13,790 nt of DNA, from contig JAAXIW010000031.1 of NCBI GenBank assembly GCA_012270135.1, forward strand, positions 1-13,790, read 5' to 3'. The position numbers and the translations under genes were made by a program. This DNA comes from Brevundimonas sp. GTDB taxonomy: Bacteria; Pseudomonadota; Alphaproteobacteria; Caulobacterales; Caulobacteraceae. Numbering within the stretch: the first letter of the stretch is position 1; the number at the start of each line of letters is the position of its first letter. The notes below the pieces were generated by a model. That model was not told the origin of the DNA, ran no database searches, and worked only from the letters and a program-made list of their open reading frames with translations. Shown here one piece after another: positions 6,381 through 13,777 of the stretch.

Positions 6381-6405
6381 CTCCAGTCAGGACGAAACCC
6401 TGGAG
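6381..6405 (+). promoter_or_regulatory. Possible hairpin hiding the amidohydrolase ribosome binding site
   Basis: CTCCAG (6381-6386) is complementary to CTGGAG (6400-6405). The second arm contains the TGGAG Shine-Dalgarno of the gene starting at 6411. An alternative pairing, CAGG with CCTG, uses part of the same arm. Translational control is conceivable, but the stem is only 6 bp. Confidence 0.3.
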
Positions 6406-6410
6406 CCTTC

Positions 6411-7730
6411 ATGTCCCGCCTGACCCTCGCCGCTGTCGCGGCCCTGCTCGCCGTCTGCATGCCCGCCGCCGCCGCCGCCCAGCGCGCGCCGCAACCGGTC
6501 ACGGTGGTCAGAGCCGGAAACCTGTTCGATTCCGAAGCCGGACGGATGGTCGGCCCGCGCGACATCCTGATCCGCGGCGACCGGGTCGCCGAGGTCGGCG
6601 AGGCGCTGGCGATCCCCGAAGGCGCGACCGTGCTCGACCTCAGCGGCTGCTCCGTTCTCCCCGGCCTGATCGACGGCCACACCCATATCCTGACCGAACA
6701 GCGCTTCGGCGAGGGCCTGTCTGTCACCGCCGCCCGGGATCAGGCGGTCGACGGGGACATCGACCGCACCCTGCTCGCGGCCGCGCGGGCGCGGGCGTAT
6801 CTTGAAGCCGGCTTCCCCACGATCCGCGACCTCGGCAACTCGGGGCGCTACCTCGACCTGATCCTCGACCGAGGCATCGAGCGCGGTCATGTGCCGGGCC
6901 CCCGCATCTACGGGGCCGGTCCCGGCCTGGCTCCGGCCGGCGGGCAACTGGAGCCCCAGCCCGCCGATCCGCATCATCTGGTCGCATCGGAATACCGGAT
7001 CGTCGTCAGCCCCGATGACGCCCGCGCGGCTGTGCGCGAGGCCGTCGCCCGCGGGGCCGAAGTCATCAAGATCTATCCCGAGGCCAGCCCGCAGCGCACC
7101 CGTCTGTCGGTCGCCGAGATCGCCGCCATCGTCTCCGAGGCGCGCCGGCACAACATCCCCGTCGCCGCCCACGCCACTTATGACGCGGCCATCCGCGAGG
7201 CGGTCGAGGCGGGCGTGACCTCGATCGAGCACGGCTATGAAGTGTCCGACGACACCCTGCGCCTGATGGCGACGAAGGGCGTCTGGCTGGTGCCCACCGA
7301 CCCGTCGGTGGACATGGCGCTGGACTTCACCACCAACTGGCCCGTCCAGCCGCCCCGCGAGGAGGTGGAGCGTCATCTCCGGCAGGGCCGCGAGCGGCTG
7401 ATGCGGGCGCACCGCCTCGGCGTCCGCATCGCGCTCGGCTCCGACCTCTACTTCCCCTATTCGCCCGGCCGCGGCGCGGGTTCGCGCGGCACGATGGACG
7501 GTTATGTCGAGGCGGGTCTGACGCCGGCCGAGGCGCTCCAGACCGCGACTTGGGAAGCGGGCCGGATGATCGGCGACGACGGGCTCGGAGTCATTCGCCC
7601 GCGCGCCTGGGCCGATCTGGTGGCGGTGGAGGGCGATCCGACCCAGGGCCTCGCGCCCCTGCGCTCCCCGCGCCTGGTGATGAAGGCGGGCCGGGTCGCG
7701 GCCGGCGACGCCGACGCCTGCGGGGGATAG
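6411..7730 (+). CDS. Secreted amidohydrolase-family metal-dependent hydrolase
   Basis: This amidohydrolase-superfamily enzyme has the look of the imidazolonepropionase-like / prolidase-like secreted hydrolases. The start at 6411 has TGGAG 5 bases upstream and opens a signal peptide (MSRLTLAAVAALLAVCMPAA, cleavage near AAA|Q), giving 439 residues. An upstream in-frame GTG at 6366 lacks a signal sequence. Visible active-site candidates are H90 and H92 (DGHTH), K220 in EVIKIY (likely the carboxylated bridging lysine), H254 (AAHATYDA), H274 (SIEHGYE) and D345 (ALGSD). Together these are a full binuclear metal set. The C-terminus returns to the small beta domain (RPRAWADLVAVEGDP). Likely substrates are acylated or peptidic amides in the periplasm, but the exact one cannot be read. 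It sits between flagellar operons with no obvious functional link; a small VOC gene follows 52 bases later. Confidence 0.92.
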   Translation: MSRLTLAAVAALLAVCMPAAAAAQRAPQPVTVVRAGNLFDSEAGRMVGPRDILIRGDRVAEVGEALAIPEGATVLDLSGCSVLPGLIDGHTHILTEQRFGEGLSVTAARDQAVDGDIDRTLLAAARARAYLEAGFPTIRDLGNSGRYLDLILDRGIERGHVPGPRIYGAGPGLAPAGGQLEPQPADPHHLVASEYRIVVSPDDARAAVREAVARGAEVIKIYPEASPQRTRLSVAEIAAIVSEARRHNIPVAAHATYDAAIREAVEAGVTSIEHGYEVSDDTLRLMATKGVWLVPTDPSVDMALDFTTNWPVQPPREEVERHLRQGRERLMRAHRLGVRIALGSDLYFPYSPGRGAGSRGTMDGYVEAGLTPAEALQTATWEAGRMIGDDGLGVIRPRAWADLVAVEGDPTQGLAPLRSPRLVMKAGRVAAGDADACGG

Positions 7731-7782
7731 GGAACAGGCGCGCGCCCCCGGCGCTTTCCCCGCGAACGCTCCGGAGGCCGCC

Positions 7783-8163
7783 ATGCTCAAGGCTCACAAC
7801 TCGTCCGCCATCGTCGCCGTCGGCGATCTCGACCGCGCCCGCCGGTTCTACGGCGAAACACTCGGCCTCCAGCAGACCGGCGGCGGCGATGACCAGCCGC
7901 TGACGTTCAGCACGGGCGACACGGCGCTGGTCGTCTATCCGTCGGAGTTCGCCGGGACCAACAGGGCCAATGCGGTGGTCTGGGGCGTCGGCGGCGATCT
8001 GGGCTCGATCGTCGCGGACCTGCGCGGCAAGGGCGTGGCGGTCGAGCGCTATGAGATGGACGGCGCGGACTTCGTCGACGGCATCCACTGGTTCGGCGAC
8101 TTCGGCGCCGCCTGGTTCAGGGACCCCGACGGCAACATCCTGCACCTGAACAGCGGCGACTAG
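7783..8163 (+). CDS. VOC-family (glyoxalase/bleomycin-resistance fold) protein
   Basis: The 126-residue product has the single-module VOC pattern. The N-terminal strand and helix NSSAIVAVGDLDRARRFYGE include the frequent D-x-x-R-A-x-x-F-Y motif. The C-terminal segment AWFRDPDGNILHLNS carries the characteristic DPDGN turn. VOC proteins bind metals or small ligands and include lyases, dioxygenases and drug-binding proteins; the substrate here is unknown. A GGAGG site sits 5 bases before the ATG at 7783. It follows the amidohydrolase on the same strand and may be cotranscribed. Its stop shares the bases CTAG with the stop of the opposite-strand acyltransferase, so the two genes converge with no gap. 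Confidence 0.9.
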   Translation: MLKAHNSSAIVAVGDLDRARRFYGETLGLQQTGGGDDQPLTFSTGDTALVVYPSEFAGTNRANAVVWGVGGDLGSIVADLRGKGVAVERYEMDGADFVDGIHWFGDFGAAWFRDPDGNILHLNSGD

Positions 8164-9308
8164 CCTTCCAGCGAGACCACCGGCTGCGTTGCGGCCACGG
8201 GGCGCCGCGACCGCCCCTTCAGCCAGGCGCGGATGCGCGACTGGATCGGGTTGTCGATCACGAAGTGGAAGGCGAAGGCGAAGACGAAGGCCGCGACAAC
8301 CCCGCCGACCCACAGCGCCCACTGCGCGCCCACGGGCAGGGCGAAGCGGGCGATGGCGACATTGGCGACGCCGAACCAGGCGATCCGCACCACCTCATTG
8401 GTGATGAACATCGAGAACGACACCTGCGCGGCTTTCTCCACCCATTTCGACGGGCGTGGCGTCGGCGTCGCGCCGGCGGCGAGGATGATCGTCGAGATGC
8501 ACGCCAGCGAGATCAGGGCGTGTTTGTCGAAATACTGGACGAAGGCCAGCGCCAGGGCCGCGCCGATCCCGGCCCATCCGGCCAGTTTCGGGCTGATCCA
8601 GACCTTCTGCGCGAACCAGGCCAGGGCCATGCCGAGGGCGAACAGCGGCAGGGCGCGGATGAAGCCGTAACCCATCGGCATCTGGTAGACCGGATAGCCG
8701 AGCAGGGCCCAGGTCAGCTGGTTGACCAGCAGATAGCCGCCGACGCCCAGCGCCAGCACGCTCCACGGTCCCAGACGGGCGATGCCCTTCAGCAGCCACG
8801 GGAAGGCGAGGTAGCAGCCGATCAGGGCCGAGATCGACCAGCTCGGCGCGTTCCAGCCGAGTCCGCCCGGGATGCCGAACGCCTGGGTCAGGGTCAGCTG
8901 GGCCGGCAACTGGTCCCAGCGGAACCACTCGGGCGCCCGCGGCGCGAAGCCCAGCGCCCCGCCCCCGACGACCAGCACGACGAGACCGAGCGCCATCAAC
9001 AGATGCGCCGGCAGCACCCGCAGATACCGCTTGAGGAAGAAGTCGCCCGCCGACATCCGGCCCCCGGCGACGGAGGCGCCGTAGACCCGCATCAGCACAT
9101 AGCCGCTGTCGATCAGGAAGAAGTTGGTCAGCAGGAAGCCGCCCCGCTCGAACACCGGATGCCAGCTCTCGGCCAGCGCCACCGGTCCCGCGCCCTGGAA
9201 GTGATGCAGGATGATCAACCCGGCCACGATGAAACGCAGGGCGTCGAGCCATCCCCCTCTGACGATGGGAATTGTCTCGTTTCGGGTCGAAATCGCCGTC
9301 CAGACCAT
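8160..9308 (-). CDS. Acyltransferase-3 (OafA/YrhL-like) membrane protein
   Basis: This 382-residue integral membrane protein has about ten hydrophobic segments. The N-terminal family motif is GGWLDALRFIVAGLIILHHF, whose H35/H36 correspond to the catalytic His region. APSWSISALIGCYLAFPWLL matches the family's SWSxSxE-like segment in the middle. Such proteins O-acylate sugars in lipopolysaccharide, exopolysaccharide or peptidoglycan, using a cytoplasmic acyl-CoA. The C-terminus is basic (IRAWLKGRSRR). The start at 9308 is supported by GGAGG 8 bases upstream; that site lies in a short hairpin. folE lies upstream on the same strand with a 58-base gap, so cotranscription is possible. It ends convergently with the VOC gene. 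The acceptor molecule is unknown. Confidence 0.92.
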   Translation of the reverse strand: MVWTAISTRNETIPIVRGGWLDALRFIVAGLIILHHFQGAGPVALAESWHPVFERGGFLLTNFFLIDSGYVLMRVYGASVAGGRMSAGDFFLKRYLRVLPAHLLMALGLVVLVVGGGALGFAPRAPEWFRWDQLPAQLTLTQAFGIPGGLGWNAPSWSISALIGCYLAFPWLLKGIARLGPWSVLALGVGGYLLVNQLTWALLGYPVYQMPMGYGFIRALPLFALGMALAWFAQKVWISPKLAGWAGIGAALALAFVQYFDKHALISLACISTIILAAGATPTPRPSKWVEKAAQVSFSMFITNEVVRIAWFGVANVAIARFALPVGAQWALWVGGVVAAFVFAFAFHFVIDNPIQSRIRAWLKGRSRRPVAATQPVVSLEG

Positions 9309-9311
9309 CGG

Positions 9312-9329
9312 AAAAGCCTCCTTCGAGGC
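9312..9329 (-). promoter_or_regulatory. Small hairpin with T run over the acyltransferase ribosome binding site
   Basis: On the minus strand GCCTC-GAAG-GAGGC (9329-9316) is followed at once by TTTT. The second arm contains the GGAGG ribosome binding site of the acyltransferase. The element lies between folE and the acyltransferase and could act as a weak terminator or a translational brake. The stem is only 5 bp. Confidence 0.4.
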
Positions 9330-9345
9330 GAATTCCGCAAGGACC

Positions 9346-9359
9346 GGGCCGTCTGGCCC
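9346..9359. terminator. Weak hairpin just after folE
   Basis: GGGCC-GTCT-GGCCC forms a 5-bp stem a few bases past the folE stop on the minus strand. No T run follows, so this is a possible processing or Rho-type end only. Confidence 0.25.
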
Positions 9360-9366
9360 CCTTGGC

Positions 9367-9942
9367 CTACCCCCGCACCAGCCGCAGGAATTCCTCGCGC
9401 GTCCGGGCGTCGTCGCGGATGACGCCGCTCAAGTGGCTCGTGGTCAGGCTGGATCCGGCGGTGTTCACCCCGCGCAGGGTCATGCAGCTGTGCTCGGCCT
9501 CGACGACCACGCCGACGCCTTGGGGCCGAAGCACCTCCTGGATCGCCAGCGCGATCTCCGAGGTCATCTTCTCCTGGATCTGCAGCCGCCGCGCGAAGCC
9601 ATGCACCACCCGCGCCAGCTTGGAGATGCCGACCACCCGGTCGGTCGGCAGATAGCCGACGTGCGCCCGGCCGACGACCGGCAGCATGTGATGCTCGCAG
9701 AAGCTGACGAAACGGATGTCCTTCAGCACCACCAGCTCGTCATAGCCGCCGACCTCCTCGAAGGTCCGCTCCAGATATTCGCGCGGGTCGCTTTCGTAGC
9801 CGGCGAAGAGCTCGCGGTAGCTGCGCGCCACCCGGGCCGGGGTGTCGAGCACGCCCTCCCGGTCCGGGTCGTCCCCGGCCCAGCGGATCAGGGTGCGAAC
9901 GGCGGCCTCGGCCTCGGACTGGCTTACGGATTGATCGGTCAT
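9367..9942 (-). CDS. folE: GTP cyclohydrolase I (FolE, type IA)
   Basis: FolE converts GTP to 7,8-dihydroneopterin triphosphate, the first step of folate synthesis; it is cytosolic and forms a homodecamer. The 191-residue product has all zinc ligands of the canonical enzyme: C82 in SFCEHHMLP and C153 in EAEHSCMTLRGV, with H85 and the catalytic-pocket H84 and H151. Other signatures are DTPARVARSYREL (33-45), VGISKLARVVHGFARRLQIQ (104-123) and the C-terminal REEFLRLVR. Length fits bacterial FolE. The ATG at 9942 is preceded by GCGGGG. It diverges from fliQ, whose CtrA-like promoter lies in the shared 134-base gap. The acyltransferase follows downstream on the same strand. No sign of truncation. 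Confidence 0.98.
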   Translation of the reverse strand: MTDQSVSQSEAEAAVRTLIRWAGDDPDREGVLDTPARVARSYRELFAGYESDPREYLERTFEEVGGYDELVVLKDIRFVSFCEHHMLPVVGRAHVGYLPTDRVVGISKLARVVHGFARRLQIQEKMTSEIALAIQEVLRPQGVGVVVEAEHSCMTLRGVNTAGSSLTTSHLSGVIRDDARTREEFLRLVRG

Positions 9943-9988
9943 GCCCCGCTTTACGCCGGGCGGGGGGAATTGATCCAGTGTCCGTTCC

Positions 9989-10026
9989 CTAACCTCCCGT
10001 TAACCACGCTCCCGGCATTTTCTGCC
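9989..10026 (+). promoter_or_regulatory. Putative CtrA-dependent class II flagellar promoter of fliQ-fliR-flhB
   Basis: CTAA-N7-TTAACC (9989-10005) is followed by GGCA-T-TTTCTGCC (10014-10026). The GGCA begins 14 bases after the first T of TTAA, exactly as at flgB. CtrA control of fliQ is established in Caulobacter crescentus; its use here is inferred from this match. The fliQ start lies 51 bases past the element. Confidence 0.72.
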
Positions 10027-10076
10027 CGGTGTTAGTAGGGGCCCGGCGCGGGCCGCGTAGTCTATCGGGGTGCAGC

Positions 10077-10340
10077 ATGAACGGCGCGGAAGTGATGGAT
10101 GTGGGGCGCGACGCCCTCTGGCTGACCATCCAGCTGGCCGCCCCCGTCCTGCTCGTCGGCCTCGTCGTCGGCGTCGTCATCGGCCTGTTCCAGGCCCTGA
10201 CCCAGATCCAGGAACAGACCCTGATCTACGCCCCCAAGATCATCGCCATCTTCGTCTCCCTGCTGCTGTTCCTGCCCTTGATGGGGGCTCTGCTCGGCGG
10301 CTTCATGCGGACCATCGCCGCGCGCATCGCCGGCATGTAG
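10077..10340 (+). CDS. fliQ: Flagellar type III export gate protein FliQ
   Basis: FliQ is a small two-helix membrane protein; several copies pack around FliP and FliR in the export gate. I start at the ATG at 10077 (MNGAEVMDVGRDALWL), giving 87 residues, the usual family length. CGGGG lies 7 bases upstream. A longer frame from 10029 runs into the promoter region. Helix 1 spans about 15-38 and contains APVLLVGLVVGVVIGLFQAL. The conserved loop TQIQEQTLIYAPK (about 42-54) follows, and helix 2 is IIAIFVSLLLFLPLMGALL. It heads fliQ-fliR-flhB, with 4 bases to fliR. Confidence 0.97.
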   Translation: MNGAEVMDVGRDALWLTIQLAAPVLLVGLVVGVVIGLFQALTQIQEQTLIYAPKIIAIFVSLLLFLPLMGALLGGFMRTIAARIAGM

Positions 10341-10344
10341 CCGG

Positions 10345-11115
10345 GTGGAGCCCTACGCCACCGCCGATCAGGTCTGGCAGGGCGCCATGATCTTCGCCCG
10401 CATCGGCGCGGTGCTGCTGATGCTGCCCGGCGTCGGCGAGAGCTATGTGCCCCCGCGCATCCGCCTGTCGCTGGCGCTGGTCGTCTCCCTCGCCCTCTGG
10501 CCAGTCGTTTCCGCCAGCCTTCCGGCGCTGCCCGCCACGATGGGCGGCATGGCCGGCTGGGTCATCCGCGAGGTTCTCGTCGGCCTCGCCATCGGGGCCC
10601 TCCTGCGCATGTTCCTGACCGCTCTCGCCACCGCCGGTGAGGTCGTCGCCCTCCAGACCACCCTGGCCTTCGCCCAGACCGCCAACCCGACGCAGGCTTC
10701 GCCGGGCAGCACCCTGTCGGCCTTCCTGATGATCCTCGGCACGACTCTGATCTTCGCCACCAACACCCATCATCTGTTCATCGCCGGCCTGGTGGGGTCC
10801 TACGAACTGATCGCGCCGGTTCGACCCCTGGTCACCGAGGATTTCACCGCCATGGCCGTGCGCACCGTGGCCGACGCCTTCACCCTGGGCGTCCAGCTGG
10901 CCGCGCCGGTGCTGGTCTTCGCCATCATCTTCAATGTCGCCTCCGGGCTGGTCGGGCGGGTGATGCCCGCCTTCCAGGTCTATTTCGCCGCCGCCCCGCT
11001 CAGCATCATCCTGGGCCTGTCGGTCTTCGCTCTCAGTCTTGGCGTTCTGGGCACGGTCTTCATCGACCGCTACCGCGCCATGGCCGGTGTTTTCGCGGGA
11101 GGCGCCGGTGGCTGA
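10345..11115 (+). CDS. fliR: Flagellar type III export gate protein FliR
   Basis: FliR completes the FliP5Q4R1 export gate. The 256-residue product has about six membrane helices and family-typical segments. These include FARIGAVLLMLPGVGESYVP with PRIRLSLALV near the N-terminus, a central GEVVALQTTLAFAQTANPTQ region (about 93-112), and a C-terminal MPAFQVYFAAAPLSIILGL segment. Translation starts at a GTG at 10345, only 4 bases after the fliQ stop and with no strong ribosome binding site of its own, so it is probably coupled to fliQ. Its 3' end overlaps flhB by 8 bases. The central loop TNTHHLFIAGLVGSYE is well preserved. Confidence 0.97.
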   Translation: MEPYATADQVWQGAMIFARIGAVLLMLPGVGESYVPPRIRLSLALVVSLALWPVVSASLPALPATMGGMAGWVIREVLVGLAIGALLRMFLTALATAGEVVALQTTLAFAQTANPTQASPGSTLSAFLMILGTTLIFATNTHHLFIAGLVGSYELIAPVRPLVTEDFTAMAVRTVADAFTLGVQLAAPVLVFAIIFNVASGLVGRVMPAFQVYFAAAPLSIILGLSVFALSLGVLGTVFIDRYRAMAGVFAGGAGG

Positions 11116-12184
11116 CGCGCCCGATCCCGAGTCGAAAACAGAAGAGGCCACCCCGCGAAAACTCGCGGACGCCCGCAAGAAGGGCGATGTCGCCAAGTCG
11201 CCGGATGTCGCCTCCGCCCTGTCGCTGCTGGGTGCGGCCGCCGTGATCCTGATGTCGGGGGGCTGGTTCGCGACCTCCATGGCCGAGCAGTTGCTGCCCT
11301 TCATCGCCAGCCCGCATGCCATGATGGGCGGACTCGACGCCGGCGCGGGCGTCGAGATCGGCGCCCAGGCCCTTTGGGCCATCGCCCCCTTTCTCGGCGC
11401 CGTGATGCTGGCCACCATCGTCGGCGGCGCGGGCGGCAATCTGGCCCAGTCGGGGCTGATCTTCACCGGCCAGAAGCTCAAGCCCGACTGGTCCCGGCTC
11501 AGCCCGCTCAAGGGCTTCAAGCGCATCTTCGGCCCGGACGGACTGGTCCAGTTCCTCAAGACCTTCCTCAAGCTGTCGGCCGTGGTCCTGATCTGCTGGC
11601 TGGTTCTGCGCCCGCACATCCGCGAGCTTGAGACCATGGCCGCCATGTCGCCGGCGATGATCCTGCCGATGGCCCGCGACCTGACGATCGCCCTGATGGT
11701 CTCGGCCATCGTCTTCCTCGGCCTGACCGCGGGGGCCGACTACCTCTGGCAGCGCTACCGTTTCGCCGAGCGGATGAAGATGACCCGGGAAGAGCTGAAG
11801 GAGGACTACAAGCAGTCCGAGGGCGATCCGCACGTCAAGGCCAGGCTGAAGCAGATCCGCGCCCAGCGCAGCCGTCAGCGGATGATGCAGAACGTGCCCA
11901 AGGCGACCGTCATCGTCACCAACCCGACCCACTATTCCGTGGCCCTGCGCTACGAGCCGGGTGACGGCGATCCCGCGCCGGTCTGCGTCGCCAAGGGCGT
12001 CGACGCGCTCGCCCTTCGCATCCGGGAAGTGGCGCGCGAGCACCAGGTTCCGATCGTCGAGAACGTGCCCCTGGCCCGCGCCCTCTACGCGGCGGTCGAC
12101 GTCGACGAAACAATCCCGCGCGAGCATTTCGAGGCGGCCGCCAGGGTCATCGGCTTCGTCATGCAGCAGCGGAAGGAACGGTAG
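11108..12184 (+). CDS. flhB: Flagellar export switch protein FlhB
   Basis: FlhB sits at the gate and switches export from rod/hook to filament substrates after self-cleavage. The 358-residue product starts at a GTG at 11108. GGGAGG ends 5 bases upstream, and the N-terminus matches the family (ESKTEEATPRKLADARKKGD). Four membrane segments lie between about residues 33 and 210. The cytoplasmic domain follows, with ADYLWQRYRFAERMKMTREE and then the autocleavage site NPTH at residues 272-275 (VIVTNPTHYSVALRY). The C-terminal part keeps VENVPLARALYAAVDVDETI. The start overlaps the fliR end by 8 bases. A larger upstream open frame from 11039 is only overlap with fliR. It is last in its operon and converges on the histidine kinase. 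Confidence 0.98.
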   Translation: MADAPDPESKTEEATPRKLADARKKGDVAKSPDVASALSLLGAAAVILMSGGWFATSMAEQLLPFIASPHAMMGGLDAGAGVEIGAQALWAIAPFLGAVMLATIVGGAGGNLAQSGLIFTGQKLKPDWSRLSPLKGFKRIFGPDGLVQFLKTFLKLSAVVLICWLVLRPHIRELETMAAMSPAMILPMARDLTIALMVSAIVFLGLTAGADYLWQRYRFAERMKMTREELKEDYKQSEGDPHVKARLKQIRAQRSRQRMMQNVPKATVIVTNPTHYSVALRYEPGDGDPAPVCVAKGVDALALRIREVAREHQVPIVENVPLARALYAAVDVDETIPREHFEAAARVIGFVMQQRKER

Positions 12185-12312
12185 AAGCGCGGGGTGAACT
12201 CACGTCTCGCCGTTTCAAGCGCCGGATTCCCGGGTCTCGACCGTTTCAGACAGGCGACGGCGGGGCCCAATCCCCGCTGACGCCGCACGCCCCCGCTTGA
12301 TGGAGGGGTCAA

Positions 12313-12356
12313 GGCCCGGCCCCGGAGAAGCGGCCCGATCTCTCCGGCGCCGGGCC
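12313..12356. terminator. Long GC-rich hairpin between convergent flhB and kinase genes
   Basis: The arms 12313-12328 and 12341-12356 are complementary over 16 positions with one mismatch, around a 12-base loop. It lies in the 195-base gap between the flhB stop and the kinase stop, where a bidirectional end is expected. No T run follows on either strand. The rest of the gap holds a short direct repeat (GTCTCGCCGTTTCA at 12204, a near copy at 12234) and no gene I can support. Confidence 0.5.
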
Positions 12357-12379
12357 GAATGCGTCTCGGCGCGCCGCCG

Positions 12380-13777
12380 CTACTTCCCGCCCGCCACCGG
12401 CAGGGGGATGATCTCGGCTCCGCCCTCGGGCGCGGCTCGCGTCACCTGCGCCACCGGCAGCCGCACGGTCACCGCCGTGCCTTCGCCCAGGGTGCTGTCG
12501 ATGCTCATCCGGCCGCCGTGCAGTTCGGCGAAGGCGCGCACCAGCGACAGGCCCAGCCCCGTGCCTTGCCGGCGTTGCTCCATGGCTCCGGCCTGTTCGA
12601 ACGGTCGGCCGAGACGCCGCACGTCCTCCGGCGCGATGCCGACGCCGGTGTCGGCGACCACGATCTCGAGATAGGGGCCCACGGCCTCGACGGTGACCGT
12701 GACGGTCCCGCCCGGCGGGGTGAATTTCACCGCGTTGGACATCCGGTTCAGCGCGATCAGCCGGACCGCCCGCTTGTCGGCCGAGACGTCGACCGACTCC
12801 TCGGGCAGCATGGCTGTCAGGGTCACGCCCTTGTCCTCGGCCGTGACCCGCACCAGGGCGATGGCGGCGGACACCAGCTCGCGGGCGTCGAACCGCTCCA
12901 GGGTCAGCACATAGCGCTCGGCCTCGATCTTCGAGACGTCGAGCACGTCGTTGATCAGGTCCAGCAGATGCCCGCCCGCTTCGTGGATATTGTCGACATA
13001 GGCGGCGTAGCGATCGGGCATCGGCCCGAACAGCCGCTGGCGCATGATGTCCGAGAAGCCGAGCACCGCGTTCAGCGGCGTCCGCAGCTCGTGGCTCATA
13101 TTGGCGAGGAAGCGGCTCTTTCCGGCTTCGCGGGCTTCCGCTTCGGCCCGCGCCGATTCCAGCGCCAGCTCCCGGGCGTACTGGGCGGTGCCGTCGAAGG
13201 CTTGGGCGATCAGGCGCGGCGCCTCGTGCAGCGGGTCGTCCAGCCGGCGCAGGATCAGTTGCACCCGCCGGTCCAGCGCCAGCCTGGGCGCGAAGGTCGC
13301 CGCGGCTTCATGCCCCTGCAGGGCCCGGGCGATGGCGGCCAGCAGGCGGGGACGGTCAGGCGCATGGACCGCCGCGATCAGTCCGTTCTCGAACAGCGGA
13401 TCGACGGGCAGCGCCGGCGGCGGCGCCCCATAGGCGGCCAGCACCCGGCCCGAGCGTTCCAGCACGAGGGTCAGCCCCGGCTGCGCCGCGAGCAGCCGCT
13501 CGACCTTGCCGGCCTCGCTCTCGGCCGCGTCGAGCCGGGCCTCGCCCTGCCGCCAGGACAACCGGACGGCCAGGGCGGCGGCGCCCGCCGTCAGCACCGC
13601 CGAAATCGCGGCCAGACCCGGCAGGTGAGGACCCGCCCCGCCCAGCCACGCCGAGAACAGGCCCGCCACCGCCGCCAGGCCGACGCCCAGCGCGCCCGCC
13701 TGCACCTGCCGCACCCCGCCCCGCGCCAGCCCCGCCGCCCGCGGCAGCAAGACGCGACGGGCGAGGGGTCCCGTCAC
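12380..13777 (-). CDS. Membrane sensor histidine kinase of the DivJ/PleC (PdhS) type, start unresolved
   Basis: The visible 465 residues contain two membrane segments (about 28-46 and 52-73), a variable PAS-like stretch (about 97-185) and a helical linker. The HisKA box FLANMSHELRTPLNAVLGFS follows, with phospho-acceptor H229 and the downstream HLLDLINDVLDVSKIEAERY. The ATPase domain is intact: N348 in RMSNAVKFTP, DTGVGIA (377-383), F393 in RPFEQ and GTGLGL (405-410). The H-box region matches the PdhS group, whose Caulobacter members DivJ and PleC set the phosphorylation of DivK and so control CtrA. There is no receiver domain. The GTG at 13777 lies 13 bases from the edge, has no clear ribosome binding site, and the frame stays open beyond it. 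The true N-terminus, with more membrane helices as in DivJ, may lie outside. DivJ is my best guess; PleC or another PdhS member remains possible. Confidence 0.9.
   Translation of the reverse strand: MTGPLARRVLLPRAAGLARGGVRQVQAGALGVGLAAVAGLFSAWLGGAGPHLPGLAAISAVLTAGAAALAVRLSWRQGEARLDAAESEAGKVERLLAAQPGLTLVLERSGRVLAAYGAPPPALPVDPLFENGLIAAVHAPDRPRLLAAIARALQGHEAAATFAPRLALDRRVQLILRRLDDPLHEAPRLIAQAFDGTAQYARELALESARAEAEAREAGKSRFLANMSHELRTPLNAVLGFSDIMRQRLFGPMPDRYAAYVDNIHEAGGHLLDLINDVLDVSKIEAERYVLTLERFDARELVSAAIALVRVTAEDKGVTLTAMLPEESVDVSADKRAVRLIALNRMSNAVKFTPPGGTVTVTVEAVGPYLEIVVADTGVGIAPEDVRRLGRPFEQAGAMEQRRQGTGLGLSLVRAFAELHGGRMSIDSTLGEGTAVTVRLPVAQVTRAAPEGGAEIIPLPVAGGK

Noticed and set aside
6387..7790. 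467-codon minus-strand frame opposite the amidohydrolase
   Set aside because: The plus-strand gene has a signal peptide and a full metal-ligand set; the mirror frame has no recognisable domain.
8265..9422. 385-codon plus-strand frame opposite the acyltransferase
   Set aside because: Translation is rich in Gln, Arg, Asp and His with no fold signature, while the minus strand encodes a clear membrane acyltransferase.
10303..11709. 468-codon minus-strand frame opposite fliR and flhB
   Set aside because: Antisense to two certain flagellar genes; composition typical of mirror frames.
12204..12248. Short direct repeat GTCTCG(A)CCGTTTCA, two copies 30 bases apart
   Set aside because: Only two imperfect copies of about 14 bases with no third unit, so not a CRISPR array or iteron set; possibly chance.
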